Assembly (NCBI RefSeq): GCF_003443895.1
Contig: NZ_QQOA01000004.1
Coordinates: forward strand, 297,983 to 361,982
Reading direction: 5' to 3'
Source of the DNA: Paraburkholderia phosphatilytica
GTDB taxonomy: Bacteria; Pseudomonadota; Gammaproteobacteria; Burkholderiales; Burkholderiaceae
DNA: 64,000 bases
The stretch's first letter is position 1. Every line of letters starts with the position of its first letter. The notes beneath the pieces are model-generated. The model saw only the letters and a list, made by a program, of their open reading frames with translations. It was not told where the DNA came from and searched no databases. Positions 27,915-36,862 of the stretch are shown here, one piece after another. The position numbers and the translations under genes are program-made.

Positions 27915-28796
27915 ATGACATCCCCGATCAAGACGACCTTGAAGCCCCATCTGCGCGACATCGGCAATCTGACCGTGCGGCGCGTATTGCCGGCGCTGGC
28001 CGCACGGCTCGTCGGGCCGTTCATCTTCTTCGACCACATGGGGCCGGCTACCTTCGCGCCGGGCACCGGGCTCGATGTGCGTCCGCATCCGCATATCGGG
28101 CTCGCCACCGTCACCTATCTGTTCGACGGCGCGATGATGCATCGCGACAGCCTCGGCTCCGAGCAGAAGATCGTTCCCGGCGACGTGAACTGGATGACCG
28201 CGGGCCGCGGCATCGTGCACTCGGAACGCACGCCGGACGCGGAGCGCGCGGCGGGCATCACGATGCACGGCATCCAGACCTGGGTCGCGCTGCCGCTCGA
28301 TCACGAGGAAGTGGAACCGGCGTTCGAACATCACGCGGCCGCGACGCTGCCCGAGGTGGAACGCAACGGCGTCACGCTGCGGGTGATCGCGGGCACCGCG
28401 TTCGGCGTCGAATCGCCGGTCACGACGTTCTCGGGCACGCTGTACGTCGCGGCGCATTTCTCGCCGGGCAGCGCGTTCGCGCTCGAACCCGAGCACGAGG
28501 AACGCGGCGTGTATCTGGTGGACGGCGATCTCGCGATCGACGGCCAGCCGCTCGAAGCCGGGCAGATGGCGGTGCTCGCCGAGAGCGAGACGGTCACGCT
28601 CGAAAGCACGCAGGGCGCGACGGTGATGCTGGTCGGCGGCGAACGGCTGGATGGCGAGCGCTTCATCGAATGGAATTTCGTGTCGAGTTCGCGCGAACGC
28701 ATCGAGACCGCCAAAACCGCCTGGGCGAACCAGGAAATGGGTAAGGTGCCAGGCGAAACGGAATGGATTCCGCTGCCCGAGCACAAGCCTCGCTGA
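27915..28796 (+). CDS. Pirin family protein
   Basis: A 293-residue bicupin. The N-terminal cupin metal ligands are visible in RPHPHIGLATVTYLFDG and GRGIVHSE (His/His and His/Glu). FDHMGP and MHRDSLGSEQKI, then the C-terminal IEWNFVSSSRERIE, are pirin landmarks. Pirins bind iron or other metals and act as quercetinases or regulators, and the role here cannot be read. It sits 75 bp upstream of cnoX and may be co-transcribed. Confidence 0.93.
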   Translation: MTSPIKTTLKPHLRDIGNLTVRRVLPALAARLVGPFIFFDHMGPATFAPGTGLDVRPHPHIGLATVTYLFDGAMMHRDSLGSEQKIVPGDVNWMTAGRGIVHSERTPDAERAAGITMHGIQTWVALPLDHEEVEPAFEHHAAATLPEVERNGVTLRVIAGTAFGVESPVTTFSGTLYVAAHFSPGSAFALEPEHEERGVYLVDGDLAIDGQPLEAGQMAVLAESETVTLESTQGATVMLVGGERLDGERFIEWNFVSSSRERIETAKTAWANQEMGKVPGETEWIPLPEHKPR

Positions 28797-28871
28797 ACGC
28801 GCGCTCCCGGTGCGTTGAACCCGCGCCGCTCGCCCCCATCTATCTGACACGGATTTCTCACGAGGACTGCA

Positions 28872-29720
28872 ATGGATACGACTCTCGCCACTTTCGAACA
28901 GGACGTGATCGTCGCTTCGACGCTCGCGCCGGTGCTGGTCGACTTCTGGGCGCCGTGGTGCGGCCCCTGCAAGACGCTCGGCCCGCTGCTCGAAAAGCTG
29001 GAGGCCGATTACGCGGGCAAGTGGAAGCTCGTGAAGGTCAATGTGGACGAAAACCAGGAGCTGGCCGCGCACTTCCAGGTGCGCAGCATCCCGCACGTGG
29101 TCGCGTTCGCGGACGGCCGGCCGGTGGACCAGTTCATCGGCGTGCTGCCGGAAGGCCAGTTGCGCGCGTTCCTCGACCGGCTCGTGCCGGACGGCGCGGA
29201 TTCCGCGCGTATTGCCGCGCAGGCCGCGATCGCCGAAGGCCGCCGCGAGGAAGCGTACAACCACCTGAGAGAAGCGCTGGCCTACGACCCCGGCTACGAC
29301 GACGCGCGCCTCGACCTGATCGAGCTGCTGCTGGTGGACAACCGGATCGACGAAGCGCGCAACGAGGTCGACCTGCTATCGCCGAAAACCACGCAAGGTA
29401 TCGACGCCCGCTTCAACGCGATCAAGACACGGCTCGATGCGCTCGACGCCGCCGCGGACCTGCCGCCCACGGATGCGCTCGAATCGAAAGTCGCCGCGGA
29501 TCCGCAGGACCTCGAAGCGCGTTTCGATCTGGCGAGCGCGCTGATCGCCCGCCGCAAGTACGACGGCGCGCTGGAGCATCTGCTGGCCATCGTGCTGCAG
29601 GACCGCACGTTCCGCGAGGATATCGGCCGCAAGACGATGCTGTCGGTGTTCGATCTGGCCGCGCATCAGCCGGAGCTGGTCGCCAGGTGGCGACGCAAGC
29701 TCAGCGCGGCGCTGAACTGA
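28872..29720 (+). CDS. cnoX: Thioredoxin-fold co-chaperone CnoX (YbbN) with TPR domain
   Basis: A 282-residue two-domain protein. Residues 1-108 are a thioredoxin domain with an intact CGPC site (Cys30, Cys33). The rest is helical with TPR-like repeats (EGRREEAYNHLREALAYDPG, and DLASALIARRKYDGALEHLL). CnoX proteins bind clients damaged by hypochlorous acid and hand them to GroEL. E. coli CnoX lacks the redox CXXC, whereas this one keeps it and may be redox active. AGGA lies before the ATG. Confidence 0.92.
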   Translation: MDTTLATFEQDVIVASTLAPVLVDFWAPWCGPCKTLGPLLEKLEADYAGKWKLVKVNVDENQELAAHFQVRSIPHVVAFADGRPVDQFIGVLPEGQLRAFLDRLVPDGADSARIAAQAAIAEGRREEAYNHLREALAYDPGYDDARLDLIELLLVDNRIDEARNEVDLLSPKTTQGIDARFNAIKTRLDALDAAADLPPTDALESKVAADPQDLEARFDLASALIARRKYDGALEHLLAIVLQDRTFREDIGRKTMLSVFDLAAHQPELVARWRRKLSAALN

Positions 29721-29730
29721 AGTACGTGAC

Positions 29731-29755
29731 GCGGCGTGCGCCGATCACACGCCGC
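29731..29755. terminator. Hairpin between convergent cnoX and tcdA
   Basis: GCGGCGTG (29731-29738) pairs with CACGCCGC (29748-29755). There is no T tract on either side, so it may only help end or protect the two convergent transcripts. Confidence 0.35.
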
Positions 29756-29766
29756 TAACGCCGCAT

Positions 29767-30687
29767 TCACGCCTGGCGCCGCGGCGCCGCCCCCGCGCCC
29801 CGCGCAATCGCCCGCAGCACGAAGGCCGTGGCCGCGAATCCGAAGCTCGCGGTCACGCACACGCTCGAACCGAAGCCCGCGCAGTTCAACCCCACCGGCC
29901 CCGCATGTCCGGGCGACGTTTCGACGTGCCCGGCCACCTCGTCGATGTCGCACACGGCCGCTTCCGGGTAGATCAGCGGCTCGTCCGAATACACCGCGCT
30001 CACCTTGAACTTCGCTTTCGGCCCGCGCGGAAAGCCGTGTTGCTTGCGCAACTGCTGGCGCACTTTCGACAGCAGCGGGTCCTGGATGGTCAGCGCGAGG
30101 TCGTCGATGCGGATGCGCGTGGGGTCCAGCTGGCCGCCCGCGCCGCCCACCGTGATCAGCGGCCGGCCGCGCTCCACGCACCAGGCGATCAGCGCGGTCT
30201 TGGTCCGCACGCTATCGATTGCGTCGACCACGAAGTTGTAAGGGCCGCCGAGCAGCGCATCGAAATTGCCGGGCTCGATGAAATCTTCGACGCAGCGAAC
30301 GTCGCACTCCGGATTGATCTGGCGGATCCGCTCGGCCATCGCGTCGACCTTCGGCTTGCCGTAGTTGCCGTCGAGCGCGTGCACCTGGCGGTTCGTGTTG
30401 CTCTCCGCCACGTTGTCGAGGTCGATCAGCGTGAGCGCGCCGATCCCGCTGCGCGCGAGCGCTTCCGCCGCCCACGACCCCACGCCGCCGATCCCGATGA
30501 CGACCACATGCGCGCGTTCGAACGCGTCGAGCGCGGGCTGCCCGTACAGCCGCGCGATGCCGCCGAAGCGCCGCGCGCGGTCGGGTACGTCGTGCCCGTG
30601 CTGCGTTGCGGCGGCGTCGGCGTGACTGGCGGTGCTGGTAGTAAGATCGGACTGCTGCATAGGGGCAAGCGCAAGGTGCGAGGTCAT
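29767..30687 (-). CDS. tcdA: tRNA threonylcarbamoyladenosine dehydratase TcdA
   Basis: A 306-residue E1-like enzyme that cyclises t6A to ct6A. The ATP site is [21 protein letters not shown] (about 61-81). [33 protein letters not shown] and [16 protein letters not shown] follow in the order of CsdL/TcdA. Start choices are ATG 30687 (reported) and ATG 30660, with no clear Shine-Dalgarno; the first 35 residues are non-conserved in look. It is divergent from pdxH. With tsaE, this is a second t6A-related gene in the window. Confidence 0.93.
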   Translation of the reverse strand: MTSHLALAPMQQSDLTTSTASHADAAATQHGHDVPDRARRFGGIARLYGQPALDAFERAHVVVIGIGGVGSWAAEALARSGIGALTLIDLDNVAESNTNRQVHALDGNYGKPKVDAMAERIRQINPECDVRCVEDFIEPGNFDALLGGPYNFVVDAIDSVRTKTALIAWCVERGRPLITVGGAGGQLDPTRIRIDDLALTIQDPLLSKVRQQLRKQHGFPRGPKAKFKVSAVYSDEPLIYPEAAVCDIDEVAGHVETSPGHAGPVGLNCAGFGSSVCVTASFGFAATAFVLRAIARGAGAAPRRQA

Positions 30688-30814
30688 GGACCGATATTTT
30701 GCCCGAACGCGCGCCGCCGCGTGGCGCGCCCGGGCCGGTTCGTGCCGCCTTGCCGCACGCAGAAAAATCATTCCTTCGCTATACTCGGTTCAACTGAAGC
30801 GTTCGCATAAGAAC

Positions 30815-31456
30815 ATGGCCACCCTCGCAGAACTCCGGAGAAACTACGCGTTGAACTCACTCGACGAGTCCGACGCCGAACGCGATCCGATCAGACAATT
30901 CCAGCGATGGTTCGCCGAGGCGCTCGACGCGAAGCTCCCCGAACCGAACGCGATGACGCTCGCGACGGTCGACCCGAACGGCCGGCCCGCGGCCCGGATT
31001 GTGCTCATCAAGGGCGTAGACGAGCGCGGGTTCGTGTTTTTCACCAACTACGAAAGCCGTAAGGGCCACGAACTTGCCGCCAATCCGTACGCCAGCCTGC
31101 TGTTTCACTGGATCGAACTCGAACGCCAGGTGCGCATCGAGGGCACGGTCGTGAAGACCAGCGCGGAAGAGAGCGACACGTATTTCCAGTCGCGCCCGCT
31201 CGGTTCGCGGATCGGCGCCTGGGCGTCCGACCAGAGCCAGGTGATCCCGAATCGCGCAGTGCTCGAAGCCCGCGAGCGTGAAGTCACCGCTCAGTACGGC
31301 GAGCACCCGCCGCGGCCGCCGCACTGGGGCGGCTACCGCCTGGTGCCGGACACGATCGAGTTCTGGCAAGGGCGGCCGTCACGGCTGCACGACCGGCTGC
31401 GCTACGCGAAAGACGACGACGCGGGCGCGTGGCGGATCGCGCGGCTGGCACCCTGA
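30815..31456 (+). CDS. pdxH: Pyridoxamine 5'-phosphate oxidase
   Basis: A 213-residue FMN enzyme that makes pyridoxal 5'-phosphate. The FMN-binding stretches [38 protein letters not shown] and [14 protein letters not shown] are diagnostic (first block split around residue 66). The C-terminal [19 protein letters not shown] and LHDRLRY are the signature. The length matches family norms from the ATG at 30815. TATACT at 30780-30785 is a possible -10. Confidence 0.96.
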   Translation: MATLAELRRNYALNSLDESDAERDPIRQFQRWFAEALDAKLPEPNAMTLATVDPNGRPAARIVLIKGVDERGFVFFTNYESRKGHELAANPYASLLFHWIELERQVRIEGTVVKTSAEESDTYFQSRPLGSRIGAWASDQSQVIPNRAVLEAREREVTAQYGEHPPRPPHWGGYRLVPDTIEFWQGRPSRLHDRLRYAKDDDAGAWRIARLAP

Positions 31457-31461
31457 CAGAC

Positions 31462-31505
31462 CGGGTTCGCAACCCGCGAGGCCGGCACGAACTACGGTGC
31501 CGGCC
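31462..31505 (+). other. Two hairpins between pdxH and cfa
   Basis: CGGGTT-CGC-AACCCG (31462-31476) and GGCCGGCAC with GTGCCGGCC (31480-31488 and 31497-31505) are perfect stems just after pdxH. Neither has a T tract. They may act as a weak terminator or mRNA end. Confidence 0.4.
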
Positions 31506-31623
31506 CATTGCGTATGCGAGCCCAAACGCGGGACCATAGGACACCGGTACACATCGGTCGGCATCGTGGCGCGTGCGTAGTCATTGGCTTTGCTTTGTAT
31601 TTCATCGGACACGGAGAAATCAC

Positions 31624-32835
31624 ATGTTCTGGGAGAAAAAGCTGGCGCAGTGGGTAGACGAGGTCAAATCGCGGGCGAACCTGCCGGCCCGCCTCGTGTT
31701 ATGGGACGGACAGCAGCACGACTTCGGCACGTTCGCGACGCCGCAGGTCACGCTGAAGGTCAATACGGCGGCCGCGCTGCCGCTGCTGCTCGAGCCGAGT
31801 CTCGACAACCTTGGCGAAGCCTACGTCAAGGGCAAGATCGACATCGAAGGCAAGCTGACCGACATCATCAACATCAGCTACTCGCTCGCGCGCAACACGG
31901 TGACGAGCGCGGGCAAGCTGGCGCGGGTGCGGCGCTACTTCAATCACTCGAAGACGTCGGACAAAAAGGCCATCCAGTATCACTACGACGTCTCGAACGA
32001 GTTCTACAAGCTGTGGCTCGACGAGAACATGGTCTACTCGTGCGCGTACTTCGAGGACGGTGACGAAGACATCGACACCGCGCAGCTGAAGAAGATCGAT
32101 CACATCCTCACGAAGATCCAGGTTCAACCCGGCCACCGCCTGCTCGACATCGGCTGCGGCTGGGGCGCGCTCGTGCTGCGCGCGGCGCAGAAGTTCGGCG
32201 CGCAGTGCGTCGGCGTGACGCTGTCGCAGAACCAGTTCGATCTCGCGACGCAGCGCGTGCGGGACGCGGGCCTGGAAGGCCAGATCGAGATCCGGCTGCA
32301 GGATTACCGCGACCTCGACGGTCGGTTCGATCGCATCACGAGCGTCGGCATGTTCGAGCACGTCGGCCGCAAGAACCTGCCGGGCTACTTCCAGAAGATG
32401 CACGATCTGCTCGAAGACCACGGCATCGCGATGAATCACGGCATCACGTCGTCGGACTTCGACAGCGGCGAGACGGCGCTCGGCGGCGGCGAGTTCATCG
32501 ACCGCTACGTGTTCCCGGACGGCGAGCTGCCGCACATCAGCCTCGCGCTCGAATCGATGCAGCGCGGCGGGCTCGAGCCGATTGACGTCGAAAGCCTGCG
32601 TCGGCACTATGCGCACACGCTCAACATCTGGGCGGACCGCTTCGAGGCGCACGCCGAAGAAGCGCGGAAGCTCGTCGACGACGAGAAGTTCCGGATCTGG
32701 CGCGTGTACCTGGCGGGCTGCGCGTACGCGTTCGAGAACGACGACGTGTCGATCTTCCAGGTGGTCTGCCGCAGGGCGGGCCAGAGCGCGACGACGCTGC
32801 CCTGGTCGCGGCGCTATATGTACGATAAAAAGTGA
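31624..32835 (+). CDS. cfa: Cyclopropane-fatty-acyl-phospholipid synthase
   Basis: A 403-residue SAM-dependent enzyme that cyclopropanates unsaturated acyl chains of membrane phospholipids. The N-terminal domain (about 1-110) contacts lipid. QYHYDVSNEFYKLWLD (118-133) and the SAM motif LLDIGCGWGALVL (173-185) are diagnostic, as are VGMFEHVGRKN and FIDRYVFPDGELP. CGGAGAAA precedes the ATG at 31624, and the frame extends to 31573. It stands alone between pdxH and a DUF72 gene. Confidence 0.95.
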   Translation: MFWEKKLAQWVDEVKSRANLPARLVLWDGQQHDFGTFATPQVTLKVNTAAALPLLLEPSLDNLGEAYVKGKIDIEGKLTDIINISYSLARNTVTSAGKLARVRRYFNHSKTSDKKAIQYHYDVSNEFYKLWLDENMVYSCAYFEDGDEDIDTAQLKKIDHILTKIQVQPGHRLLDIGCGWGALVLRAAQKFGAQCVGVTLSQNQFDLATQRVRDAGLEGQIEIRLQDYRDLDGRFDRITSVGMFEHVGRKNLPGYFQKMHDLLEDHGIAMNHGITSSDFDSGETALGGGEFIDRYVFPDGELPHISLALESMQRGGLEPIDVESLRRHYAHTLNIWADRFEAHAEEARKLVDDEKFRIWRVYLAGCAYAFENDDVSIFQVVCRRAGQSATTLPWSRRYMYDKK

Positions 32836-32914
32836 TGCGGGTGACGTAGCTGGCGGGCCCTTCCGGCGTGCCGCCGGCGGGCCAGCGCGCATTGAAGGAC
32901 ACGGCACGGAATCG

Positions 32915-34150
32915 ATGGAAGGCGGCGAAGCAAACCCGAACGATCACCCCGACGAGACGCTCGACAGCTCGAGCGAAGCGGAGGCCGAACAGTTCGATCT
33001 GTTCGGTATGCCGGTTGCCGAGCCGCGGGCCAAGCCCACTTCTACGTCCACGTCAGCAGCGCCCGGCGCAAATCAACCCACGCCACAACCCGCACCGCGG
33101 CGCCGCGGCCGTGGCGTGCTGCCGGCACAGCCCTCTGAAGCAACACTGCGTATCGCGGCCGCGCTGCCGCGGCAGATTCACGTCGGCACGTCGACGTGGT
33201 CGTTTCCAGGCTGGCGCGACATCGTCTACGGCGACGACTACAGCGACAGCAAACTCTCCCGCGAAGGCCTGACCGCGTACGGCGCACACCCGCTGCTGCG
33301 CACGGTGAGCATCGACCGCTCGTTCTACGCGCCGCTCCCGGTGGCCGACTACGCGCGCTACGCGCAGCAGGTGCCGGCGCATTTCCGCTTCATCGTGAAA
33401 GGACCGTCGTCGGTCACTGACGCGACGGTGCGGGCCGCGCGCGGCGAACCCGTCGCGGACAACCCGTGCTTCCTGAACGCGCAGATCGCAACCGAAGAAT
33501 TCGTGCGCCCGTGCATCGACGGTCTTGGCGCGAAGGCCGGCGCGCTGGTATTCCAGTTCTCGCCGCTGCCCGATACGATCCTCGCGGACCCCGCGGGCTT
33601 CGCCGCGCGGCTCGCCGAATTCTTCGCGGCATTGCCGGATCTGCCGGCAGGCACCTGTTACGCCGTCGAGATCCGCGACGCCTGTCTGTTGACGCCACGT
33701 TTCGTGCGCATGCTGCGCGCGGCGAACGTGCGTTACTGCGTCGGCGTACATGCGCGAATGCCCGACACGCTGCGCCAGGCGGCCGCGCTCGCGCTGATGG
33801 ATGGGGAACCCGCCGGACCGCTGATCGTGCGCTGGAGCCTGCACAGCGGCTTCAAGTACGAGCAGGCGAAAGCGAAGTACGAGCCGTTCAACCAGATCGT
33901 CGACGAGGACCTGGCCACGCGCGAAGCGCTGGCCGAGCTGGCGGTGCGCTATGCGATCGCGGGTCAGCCGGTGCTGATCGCGGTCAACAACAAGGCGGAA
34001 GGCTCGGCGCCGCTGACGTGCGCCGGACTCGCGACGGCGATCGTGGATGCGTGGGAACGCGTGAAGGCGGAACGCGAAGCGGCCGGTGAAGACACAGCGT
34101 CACCCACCCGTGCCGACGACGGCAACACCGAGCCGCAACCGCCCGCCTGA
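32915..34150 (+). CDS. DUF72 domain-containing protein with disordered N-terminus
   Basis: A 411-residue protein. Residues about 1-85 are acidic, then Pro/Thr/Ser/Arg-rich, and look disordered. From about 90 onward it is a DUF72 TIM-barrel-like domain: QIHVGTSTWSFPGW, SFYAPLPVADYARYAQQVPAHF, LGAKAGALVFQFSPLP, and a late VLIAVNNKAEGSAPLT with the NNKAEG motif of the family. No biochemical function is established for DUF72. The start is the ATG at 32915 with a weak CGGA ahead. It is convergent with msrA, 4 bp away. Confidence 0.88.
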   Translation: MEGGEANPNDHPDETLDSSSEAEAEQFDLFGMPVAEPRAKPTSTSTSAAPGANQPTPQPAPRRRGRGVLPAQPSEATLRIAAALPRQIHVGTSTWSFPGWRDIVYGDDYSDSKLSREGLTAYGAHPLLRTVSIDRSFYAPLPVADYARYAQQVPAHFRFIVKGPSSVTDATVRAARGEPVADNPCFLNAQIATEEFVRPCIDGLGAKAGALVFQFSPLPDTILADPAGFAARLAEFFAALPDLPAGTCYAVEIRDACLLTPRFVRMLRAANVRYCVGVHARMPDTLRQAAALALMDGEPAGPLIVRWSLHSGFKYEQAKAKYEPFNQIVDEDLATREALAELAVRYAIAGQPVLIAVNNKAEGSAPLTCAGLATAIVDAWERVKAEREAAGEDTASPTRADDGNTEPQPPA

Positions 34151-34154
34151 CAGC

Positions 34155-34706
34155 TCAAGCTCCCGCCCTCAACCGATGCGCGAACTTCTGCCGGAACTTC
34201 GCGACCTTCGGCGCGACGACGAACGCGCAGTAGCCCTGGTTCGGATGCTGCTCGAAGTAGTTCTGGTGATACGCCTCGGCGGGCCAGTAGTTGCCGTCGA
34301 GCGGCAGCACCTGGGTGACGATCTGGCCGTCGTAGATGCCTTCGGCAGCGATGTCGCGAATCGCCTGCAGCGCCGCTTCGCGCTGTGCGTCCGAATGCGT
34401 GAAGATCACCGACCGGTACTGCGTGCCGACGTCGTTGCCCTGGCGGTTCAGCTGGGTCGGATCGTGGATCGCGAAGAAGATGTCGAGCACTTCGCGGTAC
34501 GTGATTTTCGCCGGATCGAACTCGACCTTCACGACCTCCGCATGCCCTGTGTTGCCGTCGCACACCTGCTCGTAGGTCGGCGAGCGCGCGTCGCCGCCGG
34601 CGTAGCCCGACTCCACCGCGGTCACGCCGTCGACGCCCAGAAAGACCGCTTCGAGACACCAGAAACACCCGCCGCCGAGGATGGCGGTTTCGCTTGCCTG
34701 ACTCAT
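34155..34706 (-). CDS. msrA: Peptide-methionine (S)-S-oxide reductase
   Basis: A 183-residue repair enzyme for oxidised methionine. GCFWC (13-17) contains the catalytic Cys14. GYAGGDARSPTYEQVC, GHAEVVKVEFDP, and DPTQLNRQGNDVGTQYRS are the conserved blocks, and the recycling cysteine is likely Cys159 in NQGYCAF. AAGGAGC precedes the ATG. It is divergent from a flavin reductase gene and stands alone; msrB is not in the window. Confidence 0.97.
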   Translation of the reverse strand: MSQASETAILGGGCFWCLEAVFLGVDGVTAVESGYAGGDARSPTYEQVCDGNTGHAEVVKVEFDPAKITYREVLDIFFAIHDPTQLNRQGNDVGTQYRSVIFTHSDAQREAALQAIRDIAAEGIYDGQIVTQVLPLDGNYWPAEAYHQNYFEQHPNQGYCAFVVAPKVAKFRQKFAHRLRAGA

Positions 34707-34785
34707 GCTGATCGCTCCTTGTTGGTTGCCGCGCGGCTGCGCAGATACGCTGCGCGGCCGTCGCCCGGTCGCCGTCGGGCTCGCC

Positions 34786-34815
34786 TTACTGGCCGCTGTC
34801 CGATTCCGTTAAAAT
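34786..34815 (+). promoter_or_regulatory. Promoter of the leader ORF and flavin reductase
   Basis: TTACTG (34786-34791), 18 bp, TAAAAT (34810-34815). The predicted start lies about 20 nt before the leader ATG at 34840. Confidence 0.55.
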
Positions 34816-34839
34816 TGGGGCAATTCGCTCAATTTCTAC

Positions 34840-34914
34840 ATGACCTCCCACTCGTCTTTTTTCTTTCGGGCGCCGCACGCGGCATGCCTTCCCGCCGCCG
34901 GAGCCGCTGCCTGA
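34840..34914 (+). CDS. 24-residue leader ORF upstream of the flavin reductase
   Basis: An ATG at 34840 opens a 24-codon frame (MTSHSSFFFRAPHAACLPAA plus GAAA). Its TGA at 34912-34914 overlaps the ATG of the flavin reductase (TGATG). It is the first ATG after a good promoter. Three consecutive Phe codons lie in a T-rich run. Translation could be coupled to, or regulate, the downstream gene. It may equally be non-functional, since it has no obvious Shine-Dalgarno. Confidence 0.35.
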   Translation: MTSHSSFFFRAPHAACLPAAGAAA

Positions 34915-35423
34915 TGAAGCGCGCTAGCCCACCCAACTTCGAGGAACTCGCGTTCAAGCGCGCGCTCGGTCAGTTCGCGACCGGCGTCACGGTGATCACC
35001 ACGCGCGCGCCGTCGGGTCAGTTGATCGGCATTACCGCGAGTTCGTTCAATTCGGTGTCGCTGAATCCGCCGCTCGTGCTGTGGAGCCTCGCGACGCGTT
35101 CGGCGTCGATGCCAGTGTTCCGCAGCAATAGCCATTATGTGGTGAATGTGCTCGCCGCGTCGCAGCTCGATCTGTGCAAACGCTTCGCGACGCTGAAGGG
35201 CGACCGGTTCGAAGGCGTGTCGCACGCGGCCGGCGATTCCGGCATGCCGGTGCTCGACGGCGCGATCGCCTGGTTCGAATGTCACAACCGCAGCCGCTAC
35301 GACGAAGGCGATCACGTGATCTTCGTCGGCGAAGTGGAGCGCTGCGGCATTCACGAAGATGCGGCCAGCATGCAGCCGCTCGTGTTCCAGAACGGCGGCT
35401 TCCACGGCCTCGATCCGATCTGA
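34914..35423 (+). CDS. Flavin reductase family protein
   Basis: A 169-residue FMN-binding split-barrel protein that likely reduces flavin with NAD(P)H, often for a two-component monooxygenase. FKRALGQFATGVTVITT, GITASSFNSVSLNPPLVLWSL and SHYVVNVLAASQLDLCKRFA are the family blocks, and GDHVIFVGEVER and PLVFQNGGFHGLD close it. The start ATG at 34914 overlaps a 24-codon leader ORF, with GGAG 10 nt upstream. No partner oxygenase is adjacent, so the substrate system is unknown. Confidence 0.93.
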   Translation: MKRASPPNFEELAFKRALGQFATGVTVITTRAPSGQLIGITASSFNSVSLNPPLVLWSLATRSASMPVFRSNSHYVVNVLAASQLDLCKRFATLKGDRFEGVSHAAGDSGMPVLDGAIAWFECHNRSRYDEGDHVIFVGEVERCGIHEDAASMQPLVFQNGGFHGLDPI

Positions 35424-35469
35424 CCTGATTGCTCGTGATGGGTAACGCGGGGCGCGGCCGCCCGCGCCC

Positions 35470-35982
35470 TCACCCCACCGTGCTGCCCGCCCCGCTCCGT
35501 CCGCTCACCACCAGCCCGACCGGCACGCCCGAATCTTCCTTCAACGTCTGCAGCACGATGTTCGAGCGGATGTCCAGCACGCCCGGCGCCTTGTAGAGCC
35601 GTTGCAGCACGAAGTCCGAGTAGTGCTTGAGGTTGTGCGCGAGCACGCGCAGCAGGTAGTGCGTCTCGCCCGTCACGACGAACGCGCCGACCACCTCCGG
35701 CCAGTCGCGCAGCGCTTCCGCGAAACGCTCGTGCCAGTTTTCCTGATCGTTGCGCATCGACACCTGGACGAACGCCTCCAGTTCGAACCCGAGCACCTCG
35801 CGGTTCAGGCACGCGCGGTAGCGCTCGATCACCCCCTCTTCCTCCAGCAGCCGCAACCGCCTGAGACACGCGGAAGGCGACAGCGAGATCCGCTCCGCCA
35901 GGTCCAGATTGCTGATCCGGCCTTCCTGCTGGAGCACCGCGAGAATACGGCAATCGGTGGCATCGAGTGAGATCGCATTCAT
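35470..35982 (-). CDS. kynR: Lrp/AsnC-family regulator, probable KynR
   Basis: A 170-residue Lrp-type regulator. The HTH (about 8-55) reads LDATDCRILAVLQQEGRISN then LAERISLSPSACLRRLRLL, and the RAM ligand domain (about 65-150) includes VQVSMRNDQENWHERFAEAL and VTGETHYLLRVLAHNL. It is divergent from kynB. In Pseudomonas and Burkholderia an Lrp-type KynR activates kynB-kynU-kynA in response to kynurenine, and the placement supports the same role. The gene symbol rests on context. Confidence 0.85.
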   Translation of the reverse strand: MNAISLDATDCRILAVLQQEGRISNLDLAERISLSPSACLRRLRLLEEEGVIERYRACLNREVLGFELEAFVQVSMRNDQENWHERFAEALRDWPEVVGAFVVTGETHYLLRVLAHNLKHYSDFVLQRLYKAPGVLDIRSNIVLQTLKEDSGVPVGLVVSGRSGAGSTVG

Positions 35983-36052
35983 TTTCGGTCTCCAATTCCC
36001 GGTTATCTCAAATTATGTTCCAGGAGTACGCAAAGACAGAGCTTTTTTTGCA

Positions 36053-36067
36053 ATCACATTTCGTGAT
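36053..36067. promoter_or_regulatory. Candidate KynR operator
   Basis: ATCAC-N5-GTGAT is a perfect 15-bp inverted repeat in the kynR | kynB gap. Size and symmetry suit an Lrp/AsnC half-operator. Confidence 0.45.
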
Positions 36068-36149
36068 GGCAGGCCTATCATTCGAAGCAACGAAGCACGC
36101 TTGTTTCCACGCCCTTTCCACACGCTGACAAAGCATTGACCGCGCCGCC

Positions 36150-36794
36150 ATGGACACGTTCTGGGATATCAGCCCGCCCATCTCGACCGCCACGCCCGTC
36201 TGGCCCGGCGACACGCCGGTCGGCATCGACCGCGTCTGGCGCATGGAGGCCGGCTCGCCCGTCAACGTCGGACGCGTGACGCTGTCGCCGCACACCGGCG
36301 CGCACGCTGACGCCCCGCTGCATTACGCCGCCGACGGCGCGCCGATCGGCGCCGTGCCGCTCGACGTCTACCTGGGCCGCTGCCGCGTGATCCACTGCAT
36401 CGGCGCCGCGCCCGTCGTGACGCCCGGGCAGGTCGCGCATGCGCTCGATGCATTGCCGCCGCGCGTGCTGCTGCGCACTTACCTGCGCGCGCCGCTCGAC
36501 GCTTGGGACAACGCGTTCTGCGCGGTCGCGCCCGAAACCATCGATCTGCTCGCCCAGCACGGAGCGCGCCTGATCGGCATCGACACGCCATCGCTCGATC
36601 CGCAGGACTCGAAGACGATGGACGCGCACCACCGGATCCGCACGCACCGGATGGCGATTCTCGAAGGCCTCGTGCTCGACGCCGTCGCGCCCGGCGACTA
36701 CGAGCTGATCGCGCTGCCGCTGAAGTTCGCGACGCTCGATGCGAGCCCGGTGCGCGCCGTGCTGCGCGCGCTGCCTTCACCGGACGACCTTTGA
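36150..36794 (+). CDS. kynB: Kynurenine formamidase
   Basis: A 214-residue metal-dependent hydrolase that converts N-formylkynurenine to kynurenine. The metal motif [12 protein letters not shown] supplies His48, His52, Asp54 and His58. [20 protein letters not shown] and [20 protein letters not shown] are KynB hallmarks. It is the first gene of kynB-kynU-kynA, which together turn tryptophan into anthranilate and alanine. kynU follows after 68 bp. Confidence 0.97.
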   Translation: MDTFWDISPPISTATPVWPGDTPVGIDRVWRMEAGSPVNVGRVTLSPHTGAHADAPLHYAADGAPIGAVPLDVYLGRCRVIHCIGAAPVVTPGQVAHALDALPPRVLLRTYLRAPLDAWDNAFCAVAPETIDLLAQHGARLIGIDTPSLDPQDSKTMDAHHRIRTHRMAILEGLVLDAVAPGDYELIALPLKFATLDASPVRAVLRALPSPDDL

Positions 36795-36862
36795 CCCGCG
36801 GCGCGCATTTGTCACCTGGCTGCCGCTTCCAACCCTCTACTGACGCATTTTTTGACGAAACC

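Noticed and set aside
27114..29264. 716-codon minus-strand frame across pirin and cnoX
   Set aside because: It is an antisense shadow of two well-defined genes and shows no domain of its own.
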